Shown piece by piece: positions 1 to 10,318 of a stretch of 64,000 nucleotides of DNA. The position numbers and the translations under genes were made by a program. This stretch comes from Pyropia yezoensis (taxonomy: Eukaryota > Rhodophyta > Bangiophyceae > Bangiales > Bangiaceae), in the NCBI GenBank assembly GCA_009829735.1, contig CM020619.1:11771777-11835776 (forward strand), read 5' to 3'. Positions within the stretch are counted from its first letter, which is position 1; each line of letters opens with the position of its first letter. Below the pieces are notes generated by a model. That model made no database searches. It saw nothing but the letters and a program-made list of their open reading frames with translations, and had not been told where the DNA came from.

Positions 1-2
1 CC

Positions 3-137
3 ATCACCAGGACGCTGTGGCCGGTGCGGGTGTGCCCTGGTGGGGCCTCACGCTTCTGCAACGACCTGGGCAAGGTGTTTGACCCTGAGAAATGCAGGTG
101 CGCCGACATCATCGAGTACGGGCCGTTTGCCTATTGA
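3..137 (+). CDS. 3' end of an unrecognised gene (partial at window edge)
   Basis: Reading from base 3, 44 codons stay open to a TGA at 135-137. The peptide is rich in Cys, Arg and acidic residues (it includes GKVFDPEKCRCADIIEYGPF) and reads like the C-terminus of an ordinary globular or secreted protein rather than a random frame. Base composition drops in G+C right after the stop, as expected at a gene end. The start lies outside the window and no family is recognised. The other plus frame over the same bases is also open, so this frame is preferred only on composition. Confidence 0.35.
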   Translation: MTRTLWPVRVCPGGASRFCNDLGKVFDPEKCRCADIIEYGPFAY

Positions 138-816
138 GTGCCTGCCGGCAGGGTTGGCAGGTGGGAAGGGGGCGGCGAGCTGGTTAAGGATAATCAACAT
201 AGCGGGGTACGCTCCCTTTCTGTCCCCGCCGCCTCCCCACAGGGACGCTTTCATAAACATCTGGTCCCAGCAAACAAACTCCCCAGCCCCCCTGTCTTAT
301 ATCGTTAGCACGCAGCCACACGGCTGCTATGGTATGGCAAAGATCAGGTCGTACTAATAAATTAAGCAGAGCTTCCGTTGATGACAAAACTAGAGCACTC
401 GAGAGCTTGGTGATACATATCTGATATGGTAGGAATAGCTCTCTGGGAGGGTGCAACGCAGCCTCGTAGTCATCGCGGTCTCATGTTGCAAAAATCTGGA
501 CCTGACGACTCTGGTCTATTGTGCGCGACCTGCCCTCTCTGGACGTACTTAAATCTGCGGCAGGTAATAATATTGTATCATAGTGCTCCATGGTTGGCAA
601 AAACGCAACGAGTTTCCTCTCAGGTTTGCCATATCTGAACATACATTGGTAGATGAAACCAATACGTCTGTTAATTCTTCTGATTTATCGCATTTTATCA
701 AACAATATTAACTATGTTCAAGCACGCGGGTCAGCCACGTGGGAGTCGCTGGCGGCCATCCCGCGTGACCCTCATGAGGCAAGGCGAGGGGACGCCATCG
801 ATCTGCGGTCAGCTGC
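138..816. other. non-coding spacer, AT-richer than the rest
   Basis: No frame longer than about 100 codons looks coding. The stretch from about 300 to 720 is clearly AT-richer than the surrounding sequence and holds no recognisable repeat or element end. It stops at the first assembly gap. Confidence 0.4.
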
Positions 817-1116
817 NNNNNNNNNNNNNNNNNNNNNNNNNNNNNNNNNNNNNNNNNNNNNNNNNNNNNNNNNNNNNNNNNNNNNNNNNNNNNNNNNNNN
901 NNNNNNNNNNNNNNNNNNNNNNNNNNNNNNNNNNNNNNNNNNNNNNNNNNNNNNNNNNNNNNNNNNNNNNNNNNNNNNNNNNNNNNNNNNNNNNNNNNNN
1001 NNNNNNNNNNNNNNNNNNNNNNNNNNNNNNNNNNNNNNNNNNNNNNNNNNNNNNNNNNNNNNNNNNNNNNNNNNNNNNNNNNNNNNNNNNNNNNNNNNNN
1101 NNNNNNNNNNNNNNNN
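817..1116. other. assembly gap (300 N)
   Basis: Exactly 300 N. It hides the left part of the 5' LTR of element 1 and the junction between that LTR and its left flank, so the target site of element 1 cannot be read. Confidence 0.99.
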
Positions 1117-1413
1117 TCTTGAATTTTCGTTGGCCCGGTGGGCAGGTGCTGGGGTGGGAGATTCTGAGTGGCGAGATTCTGAGTGGACCCTGGGGGATAA
1201 GGAGAGGGACAGCGGGGCTTGGCCCTGCGTCCCCGTCCCGACCAAGAAACTGTTGGACCACACACCATCCTCTTGTTTGTCAGTGGGGAGATTGCCCCAC
1301 AACAGGGATAGAGTGTGTGCGACTTGCACTTGTTCCGGTTCCCCCGACACGGGAGGCAGCCCTTGTACACCGCCCCAATTTGGGTGTCGCGTGTGCGAGA
1401 GGTTTTTGCCACA
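1117..1413 (+). repeat. 5' LTR of element 1, right-hand part
   Basis: Matches the last about 297 bases of the 469-bp LTR seen whole at 55801-56269, including the 15-bp direct repeat and the terminal TTTTTGCCACA. The beginning lies in the gap. A primer-binding site (TGGTGGAGCAGCAG) follows two bases after the LTR end. Confidence 0.93.
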
Positions 1414-1532
1414 CTTGGTGGAGCAGCAGGGGACAGAGGTAAACTTTACCTCCGGGTGCACCCGGGTGTAGGGGGCCCTCTGTCTCAGAGGAACGGTGGA
1501 CTTGGACCGTGGCATACGGATCGTCTGCCAAC

Positions 1533-3477
1533 ATGACTAGTTCGGACCCCCGTCGTCCGGGGAGTACACGGGTGACGCACGTACTTCAGTGCCTTTGAAT
1601 ACTGGTGAGACACAGGTGGGTTAACTTGGGGTCGCAGAGGGACTAGAGGTCCCTCAAGCCAGCAGGACAGGAAGTGCGGGCAACAGGCCACCCCGACTCA
1701 GTCGGGAGTTCACTCGGGTGACACTTCTGATGTGGGTGGGCCGAAGTCTGGCCACCGTGTGGTACACTCAACGGGAACGTCCCAAGGGGTGACGACTGTC
1801 CCCGTGGGTTCCACTCGGGTTGGAGCCAACTTTGGCTTGAAGCCGTCCCCAACTAGGCTTTCGGAGGACGGCGGGACCTCCGTTGGTCGGCGATGGGGCT
1901 CGCGCCCATGCCCCCGGTTGAGACCCCTGAGGAACGTGGTTACCCCTCAGGTGGACTCCCGGAGGCGGACCGAGACTCAACTGGAGTCGTCAATCCACTC
2001 CTCGCGGAAACTATCCGTCGGGAGGCGACCGATGTGTTGCAGCAGACTTTGCCGGACCTGGTGGTCACGATGACGAATACTATTCTGAATCAGATTGTGG
2101 CGAGTTTGCCAGATGGCCTTAATGTCCAGACCGGATCGGGGCTTTCGAGCCCGCAGGCGCAGGGGGAGTCCCTCCTCAGGCCTGTTTCGGGCCGCCCCGA
2201 ACAGGGGGCGACCCCTGTGACTCCCGACGAGGGAGCCACACCATACTCGGTGGGGCGTACGCCCTTCATGGGGGAGCTTCCCCCGGAAACGCCGGCGGCT
2301 ACACCAAGCTCGTCGCGCCAGACTACAGGCACTGAGGGTCAACTTACCCCAGTGCCACAGCGGTTGTTCCCTCAACGTGAGGTGCCGCCCAAGATTCAGG
2401 TAGCCAACCCGGTCTACCAGAGGATCTTTGACTGTGAGACCTTCGCCCTCCACAACAAGTCGGTGGCGTATGGCCCTGTCCAGGCCCGAGCCACGGGCCG
2501 TGCCAAGAAGAATGCACTTCATTCTTTTGGGCACAAAGCGGAGTGGGATGGAACTCCCCCCTCTCCCTGTCTTTAATTCCTACGTCGTTTCACAAAAGCC
2601 TGTGACGACAATGCCATAAATGAAGGCATGGCTTCCGATATGCTACAGGAATTTACGAAGGGCGACCTGCGGACAGAACTGATGTCCGTCATGCCCAGCT
2701 CCTCAAATGGAGGCGCTGGGGAGGTGACGTCCTATTTGGAGCTCGTCAACTGGTTGTTGAGAGCTATGGTTGATGAAGCAGCGTTGGCTTCTCAAGTCGA
2801 GGAGATTACGCAAGCCCATCAGGAAGAGGCGGAGGACGAGTTGTCCTTTGCGGAGCGAGTTCGTAAGCTCAAACAATCTTTGTGGGTTTCTTCATCCACA
2901 AGCTGTGGTGAAGAGTCGGTTTGTGGAGGGACTCCATTGGTCAGTCCGGATGGAGACCCGGGAGCATAACACTGCCCGGGCGACCCTGGCCGAGTTGGCC
3001 AGGTTCGCCTATCGCAGAGGCGAGGCCTACCGCAAGTTGCGGGAGGAACAACGCCAGGAGCGTCAGGCCAAGTTGGCCAAGGAACGGGAGGAGGCGCGCC
3101 AGGCCAGAGAGTTGAGAGAGGCACGCCGAATCCGCAAGGAGAGGGTGGTAGCTGCCGTGGGAACTTCCCAGGGTATCCCTTCGTCTTCCCCAGTCGAGAA
3201 GACCCCTCCGGGAACTGACAATCGGTGTTGGAACTGCAACTCCGATGGACACTGGGCATATGATTGCCCCAAGTTGAGTAAACGCATCCAACAACTTGTT
3301 AGGAATGCGAGTAAGAAGTCGGCTACGAACGAAGTACGTTCACGCCGTGAGGGTGGGTCTCTACCGGTGGTGGCGGTCGCCACACCCTCGGCGGAGGGGG
3401 CGGAAACGTCGTCCTCGGACTCGTCGTCTTCCCCTTTGTCATCAGATTCGGACGTCAAGTCGGCGGGAAACGAATGA
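1533..3477 (+). pseudogene. gag: gag of element 1 (fossil, broken)
   Basis: Counterpart of the whole gag at 56389-58335. It encodes the particle-forming structural protein of a Ty3/gypsy element. Visible parts are the proline/glycine-rich N-terminal third, the central helical gag region, a Glu/Arg-rich charged segment and a CCHC zinc knuckle (C-x2-C-x4-H-x4-C) near 3226-3267, followed by an acidic serine-rich tail. The stop overlaps the pol start by ATGA. The reading frame is interrupted several times, so this copy is a fossil. Its sequence carries the same private variants as gag in element 2. Confidence 0.9.
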
Positions 3478-6400
3478 CCGTTGGAGCTGGTCGTCCGAAG
3501 CTCACAACAGCAGCCTCGGCCAAGTGGGTCAAGAGGACGAACCAACCGTGCCGGATACTGCGGCGGCCTAAGGGAGTCCGCCCACCTCGGGTAGGACTCC
3601 CCAAGAACGTAAACCCACGTCGGGTCATCACGGTGCTGACGGGTGAGAACTTCCAGGTGGCTGGACGGGTGCAACTTGCCCCCGGCCGCGCCTGTTGTGC
3701 CCGTATCGTACTTGATACCGGGTCAGGAGCCTCCTTGATACGCAAGTTGCTATTACCAAAAGAGATGAAGCTCCAACGCTGGAGGTCTAAAGCTGACCAT
3801 CTGATCGACATCAATGGTGGGGTACTTCCCATCGTTGGTGCCGTGTCCCTACCAAACTAGGTTGGGGACCCATGAGGTCGACGTGACCTATCGAGTAGTT
3901 GAGAATATATCGGTACCCCTGCTTCTGGGTACCCCTTATGTTGTTACACAAGTGCCTTTGATTTGTGGCCCTGAGTATTGGGTCCAAGTTGATGAATGGG
4001 GAAACCATTCCCATCCTTGGTTAGGGAAAGTCTGTGGCTCCTGTGGACAGTCTCCACAGTCGAAGCCTGTTTGCTCTGTGAGGGAAGGGCTTACTGCTAC
4101 TCTGCGTTTAGCCCGTAAAGTCACGTTGCCCCCCAATTCGGTGGCGCACGTTGATGTTGTAACTGATTATACGGGGAACGGGTTGGTGCACCCCCACCCC
4201 CGTCTGCTCGCAAGCACCAAGTGCATGTTGCCCTTGGCACGATGGACTCCAAAGCCGGAGTCCCGTGGAGGATCCAGGTTATGAACCTGAGCTCGTCGCC
4301 CAAGTACTTCAAGTCGGGAGCCAAGTTCGGCTATATCGACCAACACGAGGGACCGGTAGTAGCGGTCAACCTCAACGCGGGCGCAAGTAGCGACCCCGAA
4401 GTCCGGAAAGGAGAAGCATCAAGCCAAGTCGGCCGCCTCTCCTCGGCCCATGTGAACATGGAGGGTGTCCCACCCAGGTTGAGGGTTCAAGTTGAACGCC
4501 TCTTGGACCAATATCTCAAGTTGTGGGATGGCCAATACGGACTCATGAGAGCCACCCAACACCGGATCGAGTTGAAGCCCGGGTGCACCCCCTATACGCC
4601 AACTACCGTATAGGGGAGGACCTCGTTCAAGGGCCCTCGTTAAGGAGCAAGTTTCTCGCATGGAGGCCCTCGATGTGATCGAGGCCCAGTAACGCCGAGT
4701 GGGCGAGTCCGGTGGTTATCGTCCCCAAAGTTGATGGGACCCCCGGTTCTGTATCGACTACCGTAAGCTCGACGAGAGCACGGTGAAGGACAGTTATCCC
4801 CTACCTAGGATGGACGACTGTCTGGACTCCCTGGGGGAGGCGAACGTGTTCTCTACCCTGGACTGTAACGCGGGGTACTGGCAAATTCCCATTGCCCCGG
4901 AGGACAGGCATAAAACTACCTTTACCTGTCACTGTGGTACCTACCAGTGCAAGCGTCTACCGATTGGCCTGTGTAACGCGCCGGCAACTTTCCAGCGCGC
5001 TATGGACATGATTCTGGCCGGAGTACGGTGGCAGATCTGTCTCGTGTACCAAGACGATATCATTGTGTTCTCCCGAAGTCCGGAGGAACACATTGGCCAT
5101 CTTGGCCAGGTGTTCAAGCTACTTGCTGACGCCGGTGTGTCACTGAAGACGAGTAAGTGCCACCTCTCCACTCAAGAGGTGGAATACTTGAGACATGTTG
5201 TCCGTCCGGGGCGTCTGAGTGTCAACGAGAAAAACTTGAGGGCCATCCGTAAGGCTCAGTACCCCCGGACCCAGACCCAGATGAGGAGCTTCCTCGGGAT
5301 GTGTAACGTGTACTGACGTTTCACCAAGGGCTTCGCCAAGGTGGCGAAACCGTTGAATGAGTTAGTGAGCTCAACGCTACCGAAGAACCTGCATCCCCCA
5401 AGTCGGGTGGAGCAGGAATCCTTTGAGACTCTTTGGGACCTTCTGCTGAAGCCCCCTATCCTGGCTATTCCCAGGTTGGGAGGCCACTACATCCTGGATG
5501 TGGACGCTAGCTACGACCAACTTGGTTGTGTGTTGCTTCAGCAGCAGCCGGACAAAGAGTACTTGCCGGTGGGATACTTCAGCAAGGGGCTGAACTCGGC
5601 CGAGAAGAACTACGGAGTCACCGAATTGGAAGGACTCGCAGTGGTGTGGGCGGTGACGTCACTTCGTCACTACCTAGAGGGTGAGAAGTTCCTCATCCGC
5701 TGTGACCACCGCGCGTTGCAGTTCATCTTCAAGACGGACTGTACGAACACTCGTCTCAACCGGTGGAGGGTGCGACTGGCACCCTTCAACTTTGATATTG
5801 AGTACCGACCTGGCAGGCAACATGCCGTGGCCGACGGCCTCTGTCGGGTACCTACCGAGGGGCTGGACACTAACCCAGTCGATGAGGACATCCCCATCGT
5901 GGGGGTAGTCACGCGCTCGGGTCAGGCGTTGAACCCCAAGGCGCCAGGGAACAAGAAGTACTTGCCCCAGTCCCTGGACGAGGTGGTGAAGGCCCAGGCC
6001 GAGGATCCCTTCTGCAAGTCGCTGAGGGATACACTGGATACGGTGGCGGAGACGCGGTTCTTTCTGGGAGACGATGGCCTCCTCATGAGGAGGGGGGTAT
6101 TCCAGGGGACCGAACAACTTGTCGTCCCCGCATCCCTCAAGGACAGTATCCTTGAGAGGGAGCACAACGCTCCCACGGGTGGACACCTGGGGTCTAGTAA
6201 ACTGTACCAGACCCTGAGGACCAGGTACTACTGGCCGTCCATGGTGGTGGACATCTACAGTTGGGTGGCTGCCTGCACAAGTTGTGCACAGAACCGTCTG
6301 ATGGAACGGCGGCCTACTACGGCTATGCTATTGTTCCCGGCCAAGGAGCCCTTTGCCGCGTTTGCGATGGACATCCTTGGGCCACTGCCAGTGACCGAGG

Positions 6401-7461
6401 AGGGCAACCAGTACCTCCTGGTTATCTGTGACCGCTTCACGAAACTTACGCGAGCGCTCCCACTGGCAGAGATCACGGCCATGTCGGTCGTGTCAGCCTT
6501 CCTAGATCACTGGGTTGCCGCGTATGGCATTCCGGATAGTACACTATCGGACAATGGACCGCAATTTGCGTCTGTACTGTTTCAGGGAGTGCTGGATATG
6601 TTGGGGGTGCGGGAAAACTATGCCACCCTCTACCACCCACAAACTAATGGGCAGGTGGAGCGCTTCAACAAAACTATTGTTACGCAGCTGCGCCACTATG
6701 TGAGTGAGCACGTGAAAACGTGGGACCAATACATTTCTATTCTTACCACTGCCTACAATTCGCAGGTTCACTCATCTACCGGGGAAGTACCCCTCGCTTT
6801 TGTGACCCCCCGTCGCGTGCGGTCTACTGCCGTGCGGCGGCCGCTCCCAACTCGGGAGGATGGTGGCAGGACGCCTACTCCTACTGAGAGTAAGGCGGAG
6901 TTCGCTGCTAGGCTTGAAAACCTCATCCCTAAAGTCAGGGCTGAGATGGACAAAGCACAAAAGCGCTACAAGCGTACCTTTGATAAAAAGGTGCGCAACG
7001 CCAAGCATGTCCCCGAGCAGGGTGATTGGGTATTGGTCCAATCACACAACCCAACTGGGGGTAAGTTGGTATTCCAGACGAAAAGGCCGTACCAGGTCCT
7101 TCGTACTGATGGGCGGCGCTTCACCATCGAAAGTGACGATGGGGTCCGCACAGTGAACGGACAGGACGTGGTCAAAGTTGCACCACCGCCTGCAGGCGAC
7201 CCAGCTTGGGCGCGTGCGTTGGAAGCGTGGCGCCTCCCCTCACTGCCTGCCGCCAAACAGGGCCCGCAGGAGTACGTGTTCGATAAGTTCATCGACCACG
7301 GCTGGGATGAGGACACTGACCGCCTCATGTTGAGGGTGTGTTGGTTCGGCTACAAAGCCAAGGATGATACGTGGGAATATGTGGAGGACCTTCTCGCTGA
7401 GAAGGTCCGGGCCTACTGTGCCCGGAATGAGATAGACCCTAACAGCCCTCCCTCAACGTGA
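3474..7461 (+). pseudogene. pol: pol of element 1 (protease-RT-RNase H-integrase-chromodomain; fossil, broken)
   Basis: Collinear with the whole pol at 58332-62315. The retroviral aspartic protease motif (DTGSG), reverse transcriptase, RNase H, HHCC integrase with its catalytic core, and a C-terminal chromodomain (RMLRV-like segment, then WFGYKAKDDTWEYV) are all recognisable in order. The second half, from RNase H on, is a single long open frame; the first half is interrupted a few times. Products would copy the element RNA and insert the cDNA in the nucleus; chromodomains of chromoviruses bind modified histone tails and steer integration to heterochromatin. Confidence 0.92.
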
Positions 7462-7572
7462 GGGAAGGCCGAGCAACAGTGCCAAGAGAGTGCTTCAAGT
7501 CGAAGTGGTACGCAGAGTGGCTTTTAACTGCAGCCCTAGCCCTCACACTCTCACAACAAAGGCAGCTGCCAA

Positions 7573-9516
7573 CTAGGCATGCATGCTAGACGCTCCAACC
7601 CCACGGCCCTTGCCCTCACGTGGAGGCGAGCGGCGAGACCCTCGGCGATAACGCTCCCCACCAGTCGGAGGGGCCGGCGGCTCCAAGTCGTACCCGTCGC
7701 GCCCCTCACGGTCGCGCAAGTGGCGACGACCGCGGCTGCTCTTCTGCTTAGTCTTGCGCGCAAGCTGGCGACGCAGACGCCGGACCGACTCCGACTCTGA
7801 CGGAGTCGAGGACTCCGAGACGGAGTAGGACAACTCGTCTTCCGACACGGAGGGAGAGCGCCGCGAGCGTCGGCGACGACGGCGAGGAGGCGAGTATGCC
7901 CGGCTCGCACGACGTTTGCCACGCCCAAGTGGGGCTGGATGGGGCATAATAGCCCCAATGCGAGCCAACTCGGCCGTCATAAACTCCGCCACCGACTCGC
8001 AACTCGCGGTCGCCACTGCAGTACGAGCGCGCTCCTCAAGTTGAGGAGTCTCGGAAGTTTGAAGGGTTGCGGTCCACGCGGCCAACCAGGAAATGGTGCG
8101 CACCGACGTGGTGATCATCATCTCTGAGGTTAGAGGCGTGGGCGGTAACACCAACTTGGGGTATACCGTCAGGAGGGTGGCCCCCAAGTTGGGGGACACC
8201 GGGGTGGACGACTCAACGGCCACGCTAGTCGGGATGTCCCCGTGCAGCTGGTAGGGGACAGGAGGAAGCGGAGGGGCACGCCGAGGTGGCGGGACCCGGG
8301 TGTAACTGCGACCCCGACTTGGGGCCCCCGCAGTGGGTTGAGTCATATGGTCATCATATGAGGGCACGGCCATAACTATGGGCTTGTCCGGGGGTGGCGC
8401 AGTGTGGCGATCCACCCCCGGGGCATACGTGTAGTCCCCGATGCCCAATTCCTCTTGTAGGACCTCACGGCCGTCATGAAGTTCACGAGCGACCCATACG
8501 AGCTGGCGAAGTGCGCCATCGTCCTTGAGCCCACGAGTGGGGCGGCGCAACTTGTGCTCGATGCTCTCCCATAAGATAAACTTGTGGAGGCGGAGCATCT
8601 CCTCAAGTAGAGTGAGTTGTCCTGATGAGCACCCCTCAGCAACTAGCTGAGGGGTGAGCTGTTCCAAACCTTGGATAAGCCGAAGGGGGAGATGCCAGAG
8701 CATCCCCCGCCGCTGAACACAAGACACCCAGGTCGACATGACCTCGAGGAGCCACTGGGTGGCCAACATGGCCCTCACCAGGTGATCAGGGCCAGCCGTC
8801 AACATGACGGAGCCGAAGTGGTCAAGCAACCGTGGCAGCAACGCCGGGAACCCGTAGGGGACCTCAACTTGAGGCCACCACTCGGGCTTCTTCGGATAGT
8901 ACTGCTCCTTACTGGCAGCAGACTGCTGAGGAAACTCAAGTTGAGCCGAGGTCACCAAGTAGGGACCTCGCCGGAAGTCCTTCTCCATCCGCACATCAAA
9001 GTGATGAGTGTGCGGATCGGCCTCGTGAAGGTACGGGGGGCGAGTTGCCACCGCGTCCCAAGTAAAGGTCGGCAAGTCGCCGGGACCTGGGATAGTTCCC
9101 CCGCGATCCACCATGGCCTTGGCCCGCTGTACGTCTTCGACCTCCTCGTCGTCCAGGAAGGCAAACTGGTCCGTCCTGAGGCCGGCAGGGAACCCGACCC
9201 TACGGGGATACTTCTCCCGTAGGCGGTCCCATACCCGACCCATCGCTGCGCCAAGTCGGCCACAGCGAAGAACAGTCAACCCCTCCTCATATAGAGGCCA
9301 AGCGGGGTAAAACCACCGCCCCAAGGCCTCACGCGGGACAACTTGTCCCGCCTCCGGGAGAGATCCCGCCGTCAACCCAAAGCCGGGTGACGCGGGAGTC
9401 CCATCCCCCGGAGCGATCGCAGAGCCCCCGCCGGAAGTCCCGGCGGGCGCTGCACCGTAGGAGGTGTCCTTCATACGTTCGTCGAGAGAGTCCGTCTCCA
9501 CCCCCGGGGTCGCCAT
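7573..9516 (-). CDS. antisense accessory ORF of family I retrotransposon (whole, about 647 aa)
   Basis: The frame is open from 9687 down to 7573; the first ATG is at 9516 (start MATPGVETDS), giving 647 residues. It lies between pol and the 3' LTR on the strand opposite to gag and pol. Residues about 1-60 are Gly/Ala/Pro-rich. Residues about 60-360 form a predicted alpha-rich core with aromatic motifs PPYL, LVTSAQLEF, YYPKKPEWWP and AxxWLLEVM. Residues about 380-450 are proline-rich. The last 116 residues (7573-7923) are an SR/RG-rich basic tail with runs of Arg and Ser-Pro/Ser-Glu clusters, resembling a nuclear or RNA-binding tail. No known family is recognised. The same ORF sits in the same place in elements 3, 4 and 5. 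Antisense ORFs between pol and the 3' LTR are known in some plant Tat-lineage elements such as Grande and Retand, but those lack this chromodomain pol. Confidence 0.75.
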   Translation of the reverse strand: MATPGVETDSLDERMKDTSYGAAPAGTSGGGSAIAPGDGTPASPGFGLTAGSLPEAGQVVPREALGRWFYPAWPLYEEGLTVLRCGRLGAAMGRVWDRLREKYPRRVGFPAGLRTDQFAFLDDEEVEDVQRAKAMVDRGGTIPGPGDLPTFTWDAVATRPPYLHEADPHTHHFDVRMEKDFRRGPYLVTSAQLEFPQQSAASKEQYYPKKPEWWPQVEVPYGFPALLPRLLDHFGSVMLTAGPDHLVRAMLATQWLLEVMSTWVSCVQRRGMLWHLPLRLIQGLEQLTPQLVAEGCSSGQLTLLEEMLRLHKFILWESIEHKLRRPTRGLKDDGALRQLVWVARELHDGREVLQEELGIGDYTYAPGVDRHTAPPPDKPIVMAVPSYDDHMTQPTAGAPSRGRSYTRVPPPRRAPPLPPVPYQLHGDIPTSVAVESSTPVSPNLGATLLTVYPKLVLPPTPLTSEMMITTSVRTISWLAAWTATLQTSETPQLEERARTAVATASCESVAEFMTAELARIGAIMPHPAPLGRGKRRASRAYSPPRRRRRRSRRSPSVSEDELSYSVSESSTPSESESVRRLRRQLARKTKQKSSRGRRHLRDREGRDGYDLEPPAPPTGGERYRRGSRRSPPREGKGRGVGASSMHA

Positions 9517-9687
9517 GGCTCTCCCCAAGTTGGGGAGAGACGCCCTGGCTACAGCGGCACGAGACCCGCCTCGAGTTGAGGGGGACTCGGATCGTGGGTA
9601 GACGGGTGGCCTCCCCAGCGTGGGGCGGCCCAGTGGAAGGTGAAGGGGAGGTGGTGGTGATGGTGAAGTGCGAGCCGGGGAGAGCAA

Positions 9688-9854
9688 GCTGCCGAGTGGG
9701 CAAGCTTGAGGAGAGGGGCGGTCAACGTGACCGCCTCCACATCCGCGTTACGTACTCAAGGGGGGACAGCAAGTCGCGCCCCAAACGCCGAGACGTGCGT
9801 TTACGCATCCCCTCAGAGGGCCGACCGGGTCGGTCGGAACTGAGGAGAGGGGAG
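9688..9854. promoter_or_regulatory. palindrome-rich spacer and polypurine tract between the antisense ORF and the 3' LTR
   Basis: This non-coding 167 bp lies upstream of the antisense ORF (reading minus) and ends in the polypurine tract GAGGAGAGGGGAG at 9842-9854, which primes plus-strand synthesis next to the LTR. It holds an inverted repeat with arms CGGTCA/TGACCG at 9719-9733, TACGTA at 9749-9754, GTGCGT-TT-ACGCA near 9794-9806 and CCGACC-G-GGTCGG at 9821-9833. The same sites recur in elements 3 and 4. A promoter or protein-binding role for the antisense ORF is inferred, not shown. Confidence 0.55.
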
Positions 9855-10318
9855 TGTGGCAGTATTGACCCCCAGGTACGGGGGCAACACGTGCCATGCA
9901 AGGGGCGGCAGGCCACTAGCCTGATCCGTTCCTCCCCCGGCATTTGGGTCCGTATTCCCTAAGATTGGGATAGTTAGCTTAGTAGTAAATCCAACTTGGA
10001 TTTGAGGGTTTTCTGCACTTATCGTCTTGAATTTTCGTGTGGCCCGGTGGGCAGGTGCTGGGGTGGGAGATTCTGAGTGGCGAGATTCTGAGGGTAGCCC
10101 GGGGGGATAAGGGGAGGGACAGCGGGGCTTGGCCCTGCGTCCCCGTCCCGACCAAGAAACTGTTGGACCACACACCATCCTCTTGTTTGTCCGTGGGGGG
10201 TTTGCCCCACAACAGGGACAGAGTGTGTGCGACTTGCACTTCTTCCGGTTCCCCCGACACGGGAGGCAGCCCTTGTACACCGCCCCAACTTGGGTGCCGT
10301 GTGTGTAAGTGGTTTTTG
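9855..10318 (+). repeat. 3' LTR of element 1
   Basis: Starts TGTGGCAGTATTGACC directly after the polypurine tract and matches the 469-bp family LTR over about 464 bases. It ends at the junction with element 2, missing the last few bases of the family end. Confidence 0.93.

Larger units (their letters stand above)
1117..10318 (+). mobile_element. Ty3/gypsy chromodomain LTR retrotransposon, family I, element 1 (left arm of inverted pair)
   Basis: Order: partial 5' LTR, primer-binding region, gag, pol with a C-terminal chromodomain, a long ORF on the opposite strand, a polypurine tract and a 3' LTR that stops about 5 bases short of the family end. Gag and pol are broken in several places (about six or more); the opposite-strand ORF is whole. 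It shares many private variants with element 2, which faces it from 10319 onward, so the two are copies of one insertion or one locus. The 3' LTR runs directly into the pol interior of element 2 with no host sequence between them. Confidence 0.93.

Noticed and set aside
653-1515. Open frames spanning the first N gap
   Set aside because: They consist mostly of unknown residues and join unrelated flank to LTR.
5674-6186. 170-codon minus-strand frame inside pol, also open in other copies
   Set aside because: It lies wholly within the RNase H/integrase coding region and is open because of GC-rich codon use in pol; it recurs only because pol is conserved.
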